A DNA stretch of 64,000 bases, taken from contig NC_080168.1 in assembly GCF_950295315.1 (NCBI RefSeq), positions 65,419,254 through 65,483,253 on the forward strand, given 5' to 3'. The notes under the pieces were generated by a model, which saw only the letters and a program-made list of their open reading frames with translations, was not told where the DNA came from and did no database searches. Both the position numbers and the translations under genes were made by a program. Positions 54,113 through 64,000 of the stretch are shown in pieces. The stretch is from Erinaceus europaeus. Lineage: Eukaryota; Chordata; Mammalia; Eulipotyphla; Erinaceidae. Within the stretch, counting starts at the first letter, position 1. The number at the start of each line of letters is the position of its first letter.

Positions 54113-54598
54113 CCTCGTAGGGTGCCGGCTGCTCCCAACTCTGAAAGTGTACGTGAGGACATGCGGTGATCTCTGGGTGGTGCTCCCACTGGGAGGATTG
54201 TATCTGACACGGACAGTCAGGTTGCCGTTTGTGAGGCACAGACATTGCGCAGCAGCCAAGGGGAGGCTTGGGTGAGGGGGATGCGTATCACACAGAAATA
54301 GCAGCAGGCTCATACCCAACCCGGAGAGCTGCCCCAGCCACCAGATCCCCTTCCCTCAGGAATCTATTATTCATGGCTATGGGAGGAGAGTGAGGAGACG
54401 CTGCTCTTTCTGCCCTCAGAGCACAGGGTCCTGTGTGGGTCACCCCATGGGCAGACAGCAACTGGTGCAGGGTGCTAGGGTGTAGAGCAGAAGAGCCCCA
54501 CACACGGAACACAGCCACGAGAAAACACAGAGATCAGGTGAGCCTTCAGGCGAGGTCGTCATGTGATGCCAGGTGTGTGAACTAACAGTCCTTTTCAG
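54113..54598. other. No gene recognised
   Basis: Unassigned; the minus-strand ORF at 53,708-54,319 (203 codons) runs across the SINE and is not credible as coding. Confidence 0.45.
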
Positions 54599-54775
54599 CA
54601 GCCCAGAAGTGGCTCAGAGGGAGGGTAGAGTGCAGGACTTGCTTGTGTGAAGCCCTGGGTTCGACCTCAGCACTGCTTATGATGGAGTGGTGCTCTAGTC
54701 TCTCTCTTCTCTTACCCTCTCTTCTCTCTCTCAGGAAATAAATCATTAAAAAGTATTGTTATGGAATAAAAACAA
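54599..54775 (+). mobile_element. tRNA-SINE variant
   Basis: gcccagaagtggctcagagg head, gggttcgacctcagcactgc B-box region, gatggagtggtgctctagtc, CT stretch and aataaatcattaaaa tail. Confidence 0.78.
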
Positions 54776-54797
54776 CAACAAAATCATGCTGTGTAGC

Positions 54798-55085
54798 ATG
54801 CTACCTGGTGGTGTAGCCAGTACAGCATGTTACCATGCACAGGGACTTGGGTTCAAGCCCCCTGTCCCCATCTGCATGAGTGCTAGGGCAGTGCTTTAGG
54901 TGGCCCTCTCCTCTTTCTCTCTCCCTCCCTCTCTCACATTCTCCTCTACCTATTTATCTTTCTATCTCTCATGCAAAAAGAAAGAGGAAAAAAAGAAAAG
55001 GTGGTCACTGAGAATGGTGAGGTGAGCATGTATGTACCAAGCCTATTGACAACCCTGGTTACAAAAAAGTAACAATAAAATAAAA
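54798..55085 (+). mobile_element. tRNA-derived SINE, long form
   Basis: gctacctggtggtgtagcca head, gggttcaagccccc B box, CT stretch, gaatggtgaggtgagcatgt and aataaaataaaat tail. Confidence 0.75.
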
Positions 55086-55094
55086 TCTTGCTAC

Positions 55095-55240
55095 AGAGCA
55101 TCCCAGAAGTGGCTCAGTGGAGCACTGGGACTTGCCACATGGGGTCCTGTAGGTCTGCATTTGATCTCCAGCACTACGTATGCCTGAGTGATGCTCTGGT
55201 TCACTTTCTCTTCTTAAGAGAAATAAGCTTTTCTTTAAAT
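55095..55240 (+). mobile_element. tRNA-SINE variant
   Basis: tcccagaagtggctcagtgg head, tttgatctccagcactacgt and gcctgagtgatgctctggtt: same subfamily as 54,599. Confidence 0.72.
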
Positions 55241-55244
55241 TCAC

Positions 55245-55400
55245 ATTGTAGGAGGCCAAGAGATAATTACCTACTTGGATGAATGCCTTGCCATGCATAG
55301 GGTTGAGTTTGAGCCCTGTCACTGCATGTAAGCGCCATGACACTGGGGGAAGCTCTGGTGCTGTGTTTCTTCTCTCCCTCTTCCTGCCCTTAAAAATAGA
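55245..55400 (+). mobile_element. tRNA-SINE variant
   Basis: gtaggaggccaagagataat head, gttgagtttgagccctgtca and ggaagctctggtgctgtgtt. Confidence 0.6.
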
Positions 55401-55421
55401 AATTGGGGGTGGGGTGGGTGG

Positions 55422-55530
55422 AACAGGTGGTAATGCAGCGGGTTAAGCGCACATGACACTAAGTGCAAGGACCAGCATAAGGATCCCGGTTCGACCCCCA
55501 GTCTCCCACCTGCTGGGGGGTCGCTTCCCT
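55422..55530 (+). mobile_element. SINE, 3'-truncated
   Basis: aacaggtggtaatgcagcgg (A box), ggatcccggttcgaccccca (B box), then the copy stops at about ggggggtcgcttccctggg without CT stretch or tail. Confidence 0.75.
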
Positions 55531-55817
55531 GGGTATGTGGGAGCTGGGGCAGGATGACTTGGGGATGCCAGGACTGGAGAGAGCAGCATGAGTGCTCTGC
55601 TAACTACACTCTAGGGCCAGGGCTGCACTTGCTTCAGGAAAGGGTGTACCCCCATGCTGCCCCCACTCTACCCCATAGGGAGGGTAGCAGCACAGGTAGG
55701 ATAAGAGATTCTTCCAGAATGCACAGGGCCAGCATCGGTCTGTATCCTAACACAGTCCAGGAAAAATAGCATGTGACCTGCAAATGCAAGCTGTAGGCAT
55801 TTCAGTTTGCTAGTAGC
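55531..55817. other. No gene recognised
   Basis: Unassigned. Confidence 0.4.
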
Positions 55818-56085
55818 CTTATTATTATTTGTTGTTGTTGTTGTTGTTGTCATCGTCCTTGTCATTGGGACTTTGTACCTGTGCAATTCCACCACTCCCA
55901 GGAAACTTTATTTCCAGGCAAAGAGTGAGAAAGAGTGCAGGAGAGGGTGCGGGAGGCCAAGACCACTCTACCACTCAAGCTTCATCTTTGCCTGGTGCTC
56001 CCATGTGATGACTGGGGTTCCAGCCCTGGTCCTCACATGTGGTGAGTATACACTTTACCAGATGAGCTATTTCCTGCCCCCTCAA
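55818..56085 (-). mobile_element. Old tRNA-derived SINE
   Basis: (GTT)n at 55,829-55,849, gggactttgtacctgtgcaa, gaaagagtgcaggagagggt and head complement gagctatttcctgcccc. Confidence 0.65.
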
Positions 56086-56503
56086 GTAGTTATAAACTCT
56101 TGCATCTCACAGTATTAAGTTACCCAACCCTGTGGAGTCTGAATGGTATCGTTTTATTGTGGAGTCAATATGCCATCACTGACCTGTGGACTGGTGTCTG
56201 CCTATCAGCTCATCCCAGTCACACTTTATGAATACAGAAGCTCAGGCTCTGTTGTGACTGGAGGTGGGGGTTGGGGAGAACCACATTGCAGCTGTTGGGG
56301 TCCTGTATGCTGGGGGCACACCCGAAGCAGCAGAGTCCGGAAGCCAGGGGTGTGGGGACACTTGTCCTGTGGCTCCTGATCTGAGCAGCTGCAAACTGAC
56401 TTCCAGATGAGTCACTGAGGCAGTTAGTTGTGTTTAGTTGTGAATCAGAGCTAACACTTTATAGTTCCAAACTTGACGTTTAAAAAAAACAAAACAAAAC
56501 ATG
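56086..56503. other. No gene recognised
   Basis: Unassigned. Confidence 0.4.
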
Positions 56504-56615
56504 GGGCAAGGGTAGATAGCATAATGGCTATGCAAAGAGACACTCATGACTTAGGCTCCAAAGTCCTAGGTTCTATTCCCCTGCACCACCATAAACCAGA
56601 GCTGAGCAGCCTTTT
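56504..56615 (+). mobile_element. tRNA-SINE, second subfamily
   Basis: gggcaagggtagatagcata head, aggttctattcccctgcacc B-box region and taaaccagagctgagcagcc. Confidence 0.78.
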
Positions 56616-57034
56616 TTTTTGCATTTGGTATAATTGTTTCCATTACTCAGACAGGATGATCCATGGACACGTGTAACCGTAGCATTATGGTCCTGTTCTC
56701 ACAGCACTTTGCCTGTATCTTCTTTGTGGAAGTCTACACAGTATTCCTACATTTCCCTCCACCAGTCAAGCTACTTGTCTCTTACCAATTTTGTAACAAG
56801 ATCAATCTGAAGGGCAACCAAGATCCCTCTGGAGCTGTTTAGCACTGCAGTGAATATGACCATTCTGTTCACTTTCTGTTTCTCTAGAACCTGGCTATTG
56901 AATGATAACCACTTTTGCTAGGAATATAGTATAAGGCATTTTGATAAAGAAGTTATGTTTATTTGACTTTCAGCAAAAATGTCCCTGAAGTAAAAGTAAA
57001 AGATGCCTTTTTTTTGGATTTCCAGTACATGATT
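56616..57034. other. No gene recognised
   Basis: AT-rich unassigned sequence. Confidence 0.4.
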
Positions 57035-57232
57035 TTTGAATTTTAATCTTTTATGAGAAAATGTGAAGGAATGTGTGGGGAAGGGGTGGGGGAGGGAGAG
57101 AGAGAGAGAGATCCCAAGCACTGCTCAGCTCTGGCACAAGATGGTACCATGATTTGAACCTGCAGCCTCTGGGTCTTCAGACATGCAATCCAGTGCTCTA
57201 ACAGACTGAGCTAACTAACTCCTTAGCCCCCA
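57035..57232 (-). mobile_element. tRNA-SINE with (GA)n
   Basis: tttaatcttttatgagaaaa, (GA)n about 57,095-57,110, gcactgctcagctctggcac, gatttgaacctgcagcctct and head complement gagctaactaactccttagc. Confidence 0.75.
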
Positions 57233-57650
57233 GGGATGCATTTATACCACTATTGGCTGCAGTGGACACATGTGATCTACTCTCACACTCGAACTTTGGT
57301 GGGGAGAGCCTGAGTGTGATGTCAGGCACTGGGTCAAATGTTCCTAGCAGAAGGGCTTGGGGTGGCTGCAGAAATGATGGTGGAGAGTGACTGCTTATGA
57401 TTGTTGGGCTTTCAGTGCCCAGTCACTGTTGCTGTGGAACGCAGGCATCCCTGACCTGGTGGGACAGTGGCTTTGCTTTAGGCCTTCTGGGAGGTGGACC
57501 TCCAAAAGCAGTGTGGGCAGAAGGAGCAGGAAGCATGACTCTCTCCAGCACCAGTCCCTCCTGGGTGTGATGGTTCACTTCTGCAGGCTCAGTGTGTGGC
57601 CATTCAGGTCCCCTGAATTGCTTGATGCTGTGGTCTATTTACATAATAAT
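57233..57650. other. No gene recognised
   Basis: Unassigned; an ORF of 91 codons at 57,387-57,662 lacks a recognisable domain. Confidence 0.4.
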
Positions 57651-57951
57651 TGTTTTGCCTGAGACCCACCGTGCCTGCAGGGTATTGGTTTATCCCATTG
57701 GTTAGAACCTTCGCAACAGCTGCTACGGAAGCTTTTTATCTTCGCCCGCTCTTTTCTTTTCTTTTTTCCATCCCCTCTCCTAGCCATTTCCTTTTCTGAC
57801 CTGCCACTTCCATTTCAAAAGGTATAAAGGTGTTGTCTCTGATCAATAAAGGCATTGCACTTGTGTTCCCCTTCAGCCACGAGTTCCTGGTCTCCTCTCT
57901 CTCCAGCGACACTAGCCCAGCAGTGGACTGTGTGTCACCCACTTTCTAACA
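57651..57951 (+). repeat. Possible solo LTR
   Basis: The block begins TGTTTTGCCTGAGACC and ends TTTCTAACA, with TATA-like ggtataaagg (57,821-57,830), then a polyadenylation signal caataaa (57,844-57,850) and a pyrimidine-rich U5-like end. This is the promoter/poly(A) order of a retroviral LTR. No flanking duplication found; the boundaries are guesses. Confidence 0.45.
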
Positions 57952-58599
57952 GAGTATCCTCCTGTAAATGAGGAGGGGGGTTTGATGGGGGGGGGGGGCA
58001 GGCATCAGGCATAAAGCCCACTGCCTGGCTATGTGTGCTGGGAGATCAGCAACTCTGCTCCCCCTCAAGAGCCCTGAGCAGCTAACCTCCCCTGTGGCTG
58101 GCAGCAGAGAGAACAGCAGCAGTGGCCCATGAGGCCACATGTGAGGACCAACCCACTTACCCACTGTCCCCATGGCACCAATTTGAAACCCAGTAAGCCA
58201 CACCTCCAGAAGTCCCCAGGGTGCTTCCTTATTGCCCCTGCACTCACTGAACCAAAGTGTCTTTCATGGTTCTAAATATGAACTCTGGCACATAAAGCTT
58301 ATACGAGGTTTCAGAGCCCCTCAGCCTGCAGAGTGGTTTAGACATCAGCGAAGAACTGGGTTATTCTGTTGTAGCATACGGTACAATTAATCGTCCTCCT
58401 CCTCTCTTCTCATTCCATGTAAGTTAACTGCTGCCCCCTGCAGGCACTCTGTGACAAAGCAGTGGAGAACAGACCTTAAGGATGACAAGGGCAGGCCTAT
58501 GGCATTTGAAAGGTGGAAGATTTACAGGCTGAGAAAACCAAAGAGAGTGAGAGAGTTGCTGAGGGAATAAGAGGCACCGCTCCAGTATCCATGTAGCTC
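57952..58599. other. No gene recognised
   Basis: Poly(G) at about 57,981-57,992; otherwise unassigned. Confidence 0.4.
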
Positions 58600-58690
58600 C
58601 TCTCGTTCTGTTCATGGTGCTACCTTGTGATTGGGGCTCAAACCCAGGAAGGTCTGTGCACTGTGGCTGAGCTCTCTCCTTGCCTGGGAG
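58600..58690 (-). mobile_element. SINE head fragment
   Basis: ggtgctaccttgtgattggg, gctcaaacccaggaagg (B-box complement) and gctgagctctctccttgcc. Confidence 0.6.
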
Positions 58691-58926
58691 TGACTTTATT
58701 TTCTTTATTGGGGGATTAATGGTTTATAGTCAACAGTAAAATACAATAGTTTGTGCATGTGTAATATTTCCAAGTTTTCCAGATAACACTTCAACCCCCT
58801 CTAGGTCCTCCTCTGCCATCATGTTCCAGGACCTGAGCCCTCCCCCAGCCCCCACCCTAGAGTCTTCTACTTAGGTGCAGTACACCAAACCCAGTCCAAA
58901 TTCTGTTTGTGTTTTCTTATTTTTCA

Positions 58927-59273
58927 GATTTTTTAAATTAGCGATTTAGTAATGATCAACAAGATTGTGGGATAAGAATGGTACAATTCTTAACAGTTCC
59001 CACCACCAAAGTGCCATATTCAATCCCCTCCATTGGAAGCTTACTTATCCTTTATCCCTCTAGGAGTATGGACCAAAGATCTCTATGGAGCACAGAAAGT
59101 GGAAGGTCTGGCTTCTGTAATTGCTTCTCCACTGGACATGGTGTTGACAGGTCCATTCATACCCCCAGTCAGTCTCTGTCTGTCCCTGTTTGGGCAGGGC
59201 TCTGGGGAGGTGGGGTTCCAGGACACACTGTTGAGGTCCTATGTCCAGGGAAGGCAGGTTAGTGTCATGGTAG
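58927..59273 (-). mobile_element. Retroposon R (second subfamily) nested in L1 3' UTR, with TSD
   Basis: Flanked by TATTTTTCA (58,918-58,926 and 59,274-59,282). Content: ttagcgatttagtaatgatc, cagttcccaccaccaaagtg, atccctctaggagtatggac and gaagtggggttccaggac-like ends. 5'-truncated. Confidence 0.9.
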
Positions 59274-59282
59274 TATTTTTCA

Positions 59283-61986
59283 ACTTCTGTCTATAAATGA
59301 GATCATCCCATATTCATCCTTCTCTTTTTTACTTATCTCAGTTAACATGATTCCTTCTAGCTCCATCCAAGATGAGGTGAAGAAGGTGAAATCACCATTT
59401 TTAATACCTGCATAGTATTTCATTGTGTATATAAACCACAGCTTTCTCAGCCACTCATCTGTTGCTGGACACCTGGGTTGCTTCCAGGTTTTGGCTATTA
59501 CAAATTGTGCTGCTATGAACATAGGTGTACACAGATCTTTTGGTATGGGTGTTTTTGGTTCCTTAGGATATATCCCCAGGAGAGAAATTGCTGGGCCATA
59601 GGGTAGGTCCACTTCTAGAGTTCTCCAGACTGCTCTCCACAGAGGTTGGACCAATTGATATTCTCACCAGCAGTGCAGGAGGGTTCCTTTGTCCCCACAA
59701 CCTCTTTGGCATTTGTTGCTGCTACCTTTTCTGATGTATGACATTCTCACAGGAGTAAAGCAATATCTCATTGTTGCCTTTACTTACATTTCTCAACAAT
59801 GACTTGGAGCATTTTTTTCATATGTCTGTTGGTCATTTGTATCTCTTCTGTGGGGAATATTCTGTTCCTATCCTCCCCCAATTTTTGGATGGGGTCCTTT
59901 GTTTCCTTGTTGCTGAGTTTGGTGAGCTCTTTATAGATTTTGGTTATTAGCGTATTGTCTGATGTATGGCATGTAAAAATCTCCCATTCTGTGGGTGGAC
60001 TCTTTGTTTGGGTGGTGGTTTCTTTTGCAGAACCTTTTCAATTTGGTGTAGTCCCACTGTTTTATTTTTGTTTTAGTCTTCTATGTAATTGGGTTTGTAT
60101 CATTGAAGATGCCTTTAAAATTTAGATGGAGAAGAGTTGTGCCAGTATTTTCCTCTAAGTATTTGTTAGTTTCTGGTCTAACATCCAAGTCCTTGATCCA
60201 TTTGGAATTTACTTTTGTGTTTGATGAAATTAGTGGTACAGTTTCATTCTTCTGCATGTTTCAACCCAATTTTTCCAACACCATTTGTTGAAAATACTCT
60301 CCTTTCAATGAATATGGCGTCGTTTTACTCATAGACAGAAGTTGAAAACAAAATCAGAAGGGGAAAAAAACTGAGCAGAACTTGGGCTGGACTTGTATTG
60401 CACTAAAGTAAAGGACTCTGGGGTGGTAGGAGGGTTCAGATCCTGGAACATGATGGCAGAGGAGGACCTAGAGGGGGTTGAATTATTATGTGGAAAACTG
60501 GGAAATGTTACGCATGTACAAACTATTGTATTTTACTGTCAACTGTAAACCATTAATCCCCCAATAAAGAAAATTTAAAAAAGACTCACCTTTCCCCCTT
60601 TAATAGTCTGGGCACCTTTGTCAAAGATTAGATGTCCATAGGTGTGGGGGCTTACTTCTGGGCTCTCAATTCTATTCCACTGGTCAGTATGTCTATTCAT
60701 GTTCCAGTACCAAGCAGTTTTGATTACAGTGGACCTATAATATAGTCTGAGATCTGGGAGTGTGATGTCTCCAGTTCTATTCTTTCTTCTCAGGATAGTT
60801 TTGGTAATTATAGGTCTTCTCTAGTTCCAGAAAAACATTTGTTTCTTTTGTTCTATTTAAAAAAAAATTGTATGGGACCTTGATGGAGATTGCATTAGAT
60901 TTGTATGTGACTCTGGGTAGTATATTCAGTTTGATGATGTTAATTCTTCCAACCCATGAATATGGAATATCTTTCCACTTCTTTGTGTCTTTTTCTATTT
61001 CCTTGAATAGTGACTTATAATTTTCAGTATGCAAGTCTTTCACTTCTTTTGTTAGGTTTATTCTTAGATATTTTATTGTTTTGTTGGTATAGTGAAAGGA
61101 GTTGATTTCTGGATTTCTTCTTCTGCTACCTTAGTGTTTGCACAGAGGAATGCCACTGACTTTTGTATGTTCATTTTTTTTAAGCCTGATACCTTTCTAT
61201 ATTGCCCGATAATTTCCAAGAGCTTACTGCTGTATTTCTTAGGTTTTTCTATGTATACTATCATATTATCTGCAAATAGTGAGAATTTGACTTCTTCTCT
61301 TCCAATCTGTATCCCTTTAATTCCTTGCTCCTGCCTGATTGCTATGGAAAGAACTTCCAACACTATGTTGAATAGTAATGGTGATAGTGGGCAGCCCTGT
61401 CTAGTACTTGATCTGAGTGGGAATGCTTCCAGTTTTTCACCATTGAGTATGATGTTGGTTGTAGGCTTGCTATATATGGACTCTACTATCTTAAGGAATT
61501 TTCCCTCTATTCCCACATTTTGTAGTATTTTTATTGGTTACAAGGGATGTTGGATTTTGTCAAAAGAGTTTCTCTGCATCTGTTGATATAATCATGTAGT
61601 TTTTGGTTTTGCTTTTATTGATGTGGTGGATCACGTTGATGATTTACATATATTAAACCAATCTTACATCCCTAGGATAAACCCCACTTGGTCATGATGA
61701 ACAATCATTTTAATATACTGCTGTATCTGGCTGGCTAGAATTTTATTCAGTATTTTAGTATCTATGTTCATCAGTTTATTTATGATACTGGTCTGTAGTT
61801 TCATAATTTTGTTGTACCTCTATCTGCTTTTGGTATCAGGGTGATACTGGCTTCATAGAAGCTGGAAGGAAGTATTTCTGTGTCTTCAATCTTTTGGAAA
61901 AATTTTAAAAGTAGAGCTATTAACTCTTCCTTGAAGGTTTTGTAGAATTCACTTGTAAAACCATCTGGTCCAGGAATTTTATTGTT
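59283..61986 (-). pseudogene. LINE-1 ORF2, RT and C-terminal part
   Basis: Minus-strand ORF2 in several frames interrupted by stops and by a nested insert. C-terminal landmarks LLGIYPKEPKTPIPKDLC and LWFIYTMKYYAGIKNGDF (59,280-59,654); thumb region (60,777-61,043: SWVGRINIIKLNILPRVTY); RT palm (61,073-61,516) with [18 protein letters not shown]. The catalytic motif reads FADN rather than FADD (61,265-61,276), so the second catalytic aspartate is lost. ORF2 supplies endonuclease and RT for L1 and for SINEs; this copy is dead. Confidence 0.92.
60332..60583 (+). mobile_element. L1 3'-end copy nested in L1 in opposite orientation
   Basis: Plus strand: tagacagaagttgaaaac, ctggaacatgatggcagagg, gaggacctagagggggttga, aactgtaaaccattaatccc and ccaataaagaaaattt: the same 3' UTR as at 58,693 and 6,380 but in sense. 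Only a weak 5-bp duplication (ACTCA at 60,327-60,331 and 60,584-60,588) was seen. Confidence 0.88.
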
Positions 61987-61998
61987 GGGAAGGTTCTT

Positions 61999-62896
61999 TT
62001 TTAAATTTTTTTATTTATAAAAAGGAAACATTGACTAAACCATACATATGAGGGATACAACTTCACACAATTCCCACCACCAGAACTCTGTATCTCATCC
62101 CCTCTGCTGATAGCTTTCCCATTCTTTAACCCTCTGGGAGTATGGACCCAAAGTCATTGTGGGATGCAGAAGGTGGAAGGTTTGGCTTCTGTAATTGCTT
62201 CCCCGCTGAACATGGGCTTTGACAGATCGATCCATACTCCCAGCCTGTCTCTCTCTTTCCCTAGTGGGGAAGGTCTCTGGGGAAGCAGAGCTCCAGGACA
62301 CATTGGTGGGGTTGTCTGTCTAGGGAAGTCTGGTTGGCATCATGCTAGCATCTGGAACCTGGTGGTTGAAAAGAGAGTTAATATACAAAGCCAAACAAGT
62401 TGTTGGCCAATCATGGACCTAAAGGATGAAATAGTGCAGATGAAGAGTTGGCGGGTCCTCCATTTTGTAGATAGCTAATAGGTATATTTTAGTTATATTC
62501 CAAAGGGCCTGTGGCTATACTAGTTGTTTTTTTTTTTTTTCCCTGAGCCAGCCAGAAATCTGATGTGCCCGTGGATCCAAGTTATTGTCTGGGGAGATGA
62601 TGTCATGATTGGAAAAAGGACCAGAAAGCTGGATCAGGGGAAAGAGTAGCTCCCTAATATGGGAAAGGGGTATAAATATTGTTGACTATAAACCCCACTG
62701 ATTTGATGTGATCTGGGGCCCATCATCAGCTTAGAAGCCTATGTGACCTCTGCATCCCTCTGTAGTCATGAGTAGGAACATTCCAGGCTGCTCCAATATC
62801 GACCTATCTTCCTCAGGTGTAGCATAGAGTATGTTGTTCATCCTTCCTTCAGAGGATGGAACATTCTCTACCATTGTTGATCCAAGTTGAGGGTTT
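61999..62896 (-). mobile_element. Retroposon R, longest copy (about 0.9 kb), with TSD
   Basis: Flanked by GGGAAGGTTCTT (61,987-61,998) and GGGAAGTTTCTT (62,897-62,908), one mismatch. Minus strand, poly(T) at left. In sense order: a 5' region with aatggtagagaatgttccat, aatcagtggggtttat-like text, gatgatgtcatgattgg complement, an internal poly(A) run (62,526-62,541), aacctaaaggatgaaatagt complement, the gggagtatggacccaaagtc region complement, and the AATAAA/poly(A) 3' end. No reverse transcriptase, LTR or tRNA-like boxes were recognised. Short frames exist (62,095-62,301 and 62,731-62,919) but are not shown to be coding. Confidence 0.9.
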
Positions 62897-62908
62897 GGGA
62901 AGTTTCTT

Positions 62909-64000
62909 AACTGTTTCAATTTCTTTGTCTGTTATTGGCCTGTTCATATTTTCTAGTTCCTCTTTTTTTTTTTAATTTTGGGAGTTCATAGGTATCTAGG
63001 AATTAGTCTGTTTCTTCTAGGTTCTCTAGCTTGGTGGCATATAGTTGTTCACAAAAACCTCGCATGATATGTTGGATTTCTGTGCTATCTGTTGTGATAT
63101 CTCCTCTTTATTTATAATCCTATTTATGTGCGTCTTCTCCTTTTTTCATGAGTCTGGTTAAGGGTTTGTCAATTTTTATTACTTTTTGAAGAACCAGCAT
63201 TTAAGTTTGTTGACCTTTTGTATGGTTCTCTTATTTTCAAAGTTGTTTTTGTCTGTCCTAACTTTAGTTATTTCAGTCCTTCTGTTTGCTTTAGGGTTCC
63301 TTACTTCTAAGTCTTTAAAGTGTGCTGTCAGGTTGTTTATTTGAGCTTTTTCTTGTTTCCTAATGTGTGCTTGCATGGCTATGAACTTCCCTCTCAGTGG
63401 TGCCTTAGCTATGTCCCAAATATTTTGATAGCTTGTGCCTTCATTTTCATTGAATTCTCAAAACATTTTGATCTCTTTCTTAATTTCTTCACTGACCCAG
63501 TAGTTGTTAAGTAGTGTACTGTTGAGTTTCCATATTTTGGGACTTTTACTAATTTTTTTGTTTGTTGATAAGTGTTAATTAAATTCCATTGTGGTCTGAG
63601 AAGATGCTTGGGATGATTTCACTTTAATTTGTTGACACTCTTTGTGGCCTGTCCCTTGTGGACTTGAACAGAATGTGTATTCCAGTTTCTTGGGGTGAAT
63701 GACTCTGAAAATGTCCAATAGTTCTAATTTATCTATCTCTTTATTTAATTCCCTCATTTCTTTATTAATTTTCTGCCTAGGTGTCTGTCAAGTTGAGAGA
63801 GTGGGATGTTGAAATCTTCTATTATTACTGTGTTGCTGTTAATATATTGGTGTAGCTCTTTCAGTAGATGTTTGATGTATTTAGGTGGCCTCTCCTTGGG
63901 TGCATAGATGTTAATAATCGTGAAGTCCTCTTGATTGACTGATCCTCTGAACATTATGTGATGCCTGTCCCTATCTTTTTTATTTTCTTTATTTTAAGGT
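62909..64000 (-). pseudogene. LINE-1 ORF2, endonuclease side, partial
   Basis: Minus-strand frames at 63,754-63,954 and 63,575-63,757 read FTIINIYAPKERPPKYIKHL and LDIFRVIHPKKLEYTFCSSP, the C-terminal part of the APE-type endonuclease domain. The usual GDFN motif reads EDFN here. The coding sequence continues beyond the right edge. Confidence 0.9.

Larger units (their letters stand above)
58693..64000 (-). mobile_element. LINE-1 with three nested insertions, runs off the window
   Basis: Minus strand, 3' end at left: 3' UTR (58,693-58,917, matching 6,380-6,615), then ORF2 from its C-terminus (59,283 onward) through the RT to the endonuclease at the right edge. Nested inserts at 58,927-59,273, 60,332-60,583 and 61,999-62,896 account for about 1.5 kb. 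ORF1 and the 5' UTR would lie beyond 64,000. Confidence 0.93.

Noticed and set aside
53708..54319. 203-codon minus-strand ORF
   Set aside because: It reads straight through a SINE (53,878-54,112); the flanks have no recognisable domain.

Overview
This window looks like mammalian nuclear DNA. It is AT/GC mixed, densely packed with SINEs, LINE-1 fragments and (CA)n/(CT)n microsatellites, and has no compact gene array, operons or long clean ORFs. The dominant SINE is tRNA-derived, with a head resembling gggctgggtggtggc, a GGTTCAAGCCCC-type B box, a body with paired gaagc motifs, a CT-rich stretch and an AATAAA-rich tail. I recognise this from memory as the erinaceid (hedgehog) SINE, so a hedgehog such as Erinaceus is my best guess; this is inference, not a database result.

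Layout. Bases 1-9,800: SINEs on both strands, a near-perfect 36-bp-arm hairpin (826-907), a 1.2-kb minus-strand fragment of a non-L1 retrotransposon with recognisable reverse-transcriptase motifs (3,479-4,672), and a 5'-truncated L1 with a perfect 14-bp target-site duplication (6,311-7,358). 9,800-20,000: old L1 remnants, more SINEs, and several copies of a second, non-SINE poly(A) retroposon family of about 0.9 kb ('retroposon R' below), two of them in head-on orientation. 20,000-29,000: low-repeat sequence with no gene I can recognise, plus a twin-primed retroposon R copy and old L1. 29,250-30,160: a CpG island with a CTCF-like motif and a plausible first exon with a 5' splice site, followed by a G-rich minisatellite. 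31,291-32,796: an internally deleted gammaretrovirus-like endogenous retrovirus, flanked by a 4-bp duplication, whose remaining LTR carries a second, very similar copy of the 3' end of the non-L1 retrotransposon. 33,767-35,095: an inverted duplication. 35,000-45,700: mostly unassigned sequence with scattered SINEs and a 41-bp near-palindrome. 45,830-50,340: one old L1 riddled with insertions. 52,000-58,690: SINE clusters and an LTR-like unit. 58,693 to the right edge: a younger minus-strand L1 with three nested insertions, running out of the window.

No functional protein-coding gene can be demonstrated. The only candidate for a cellular gene is the first exon and promoter at the CpG island (plus strand); if real, its remaining exons are not recognisable here. 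The most interesting material is the CpG-rich non-L1 retrotransposon. Its two copies differ at 3 of about 100 aligned positions, and it resembles jockey/CR1/I-group elements better than any LINE I would expect in a placental mammal, so horizontal transfer is worth testing.
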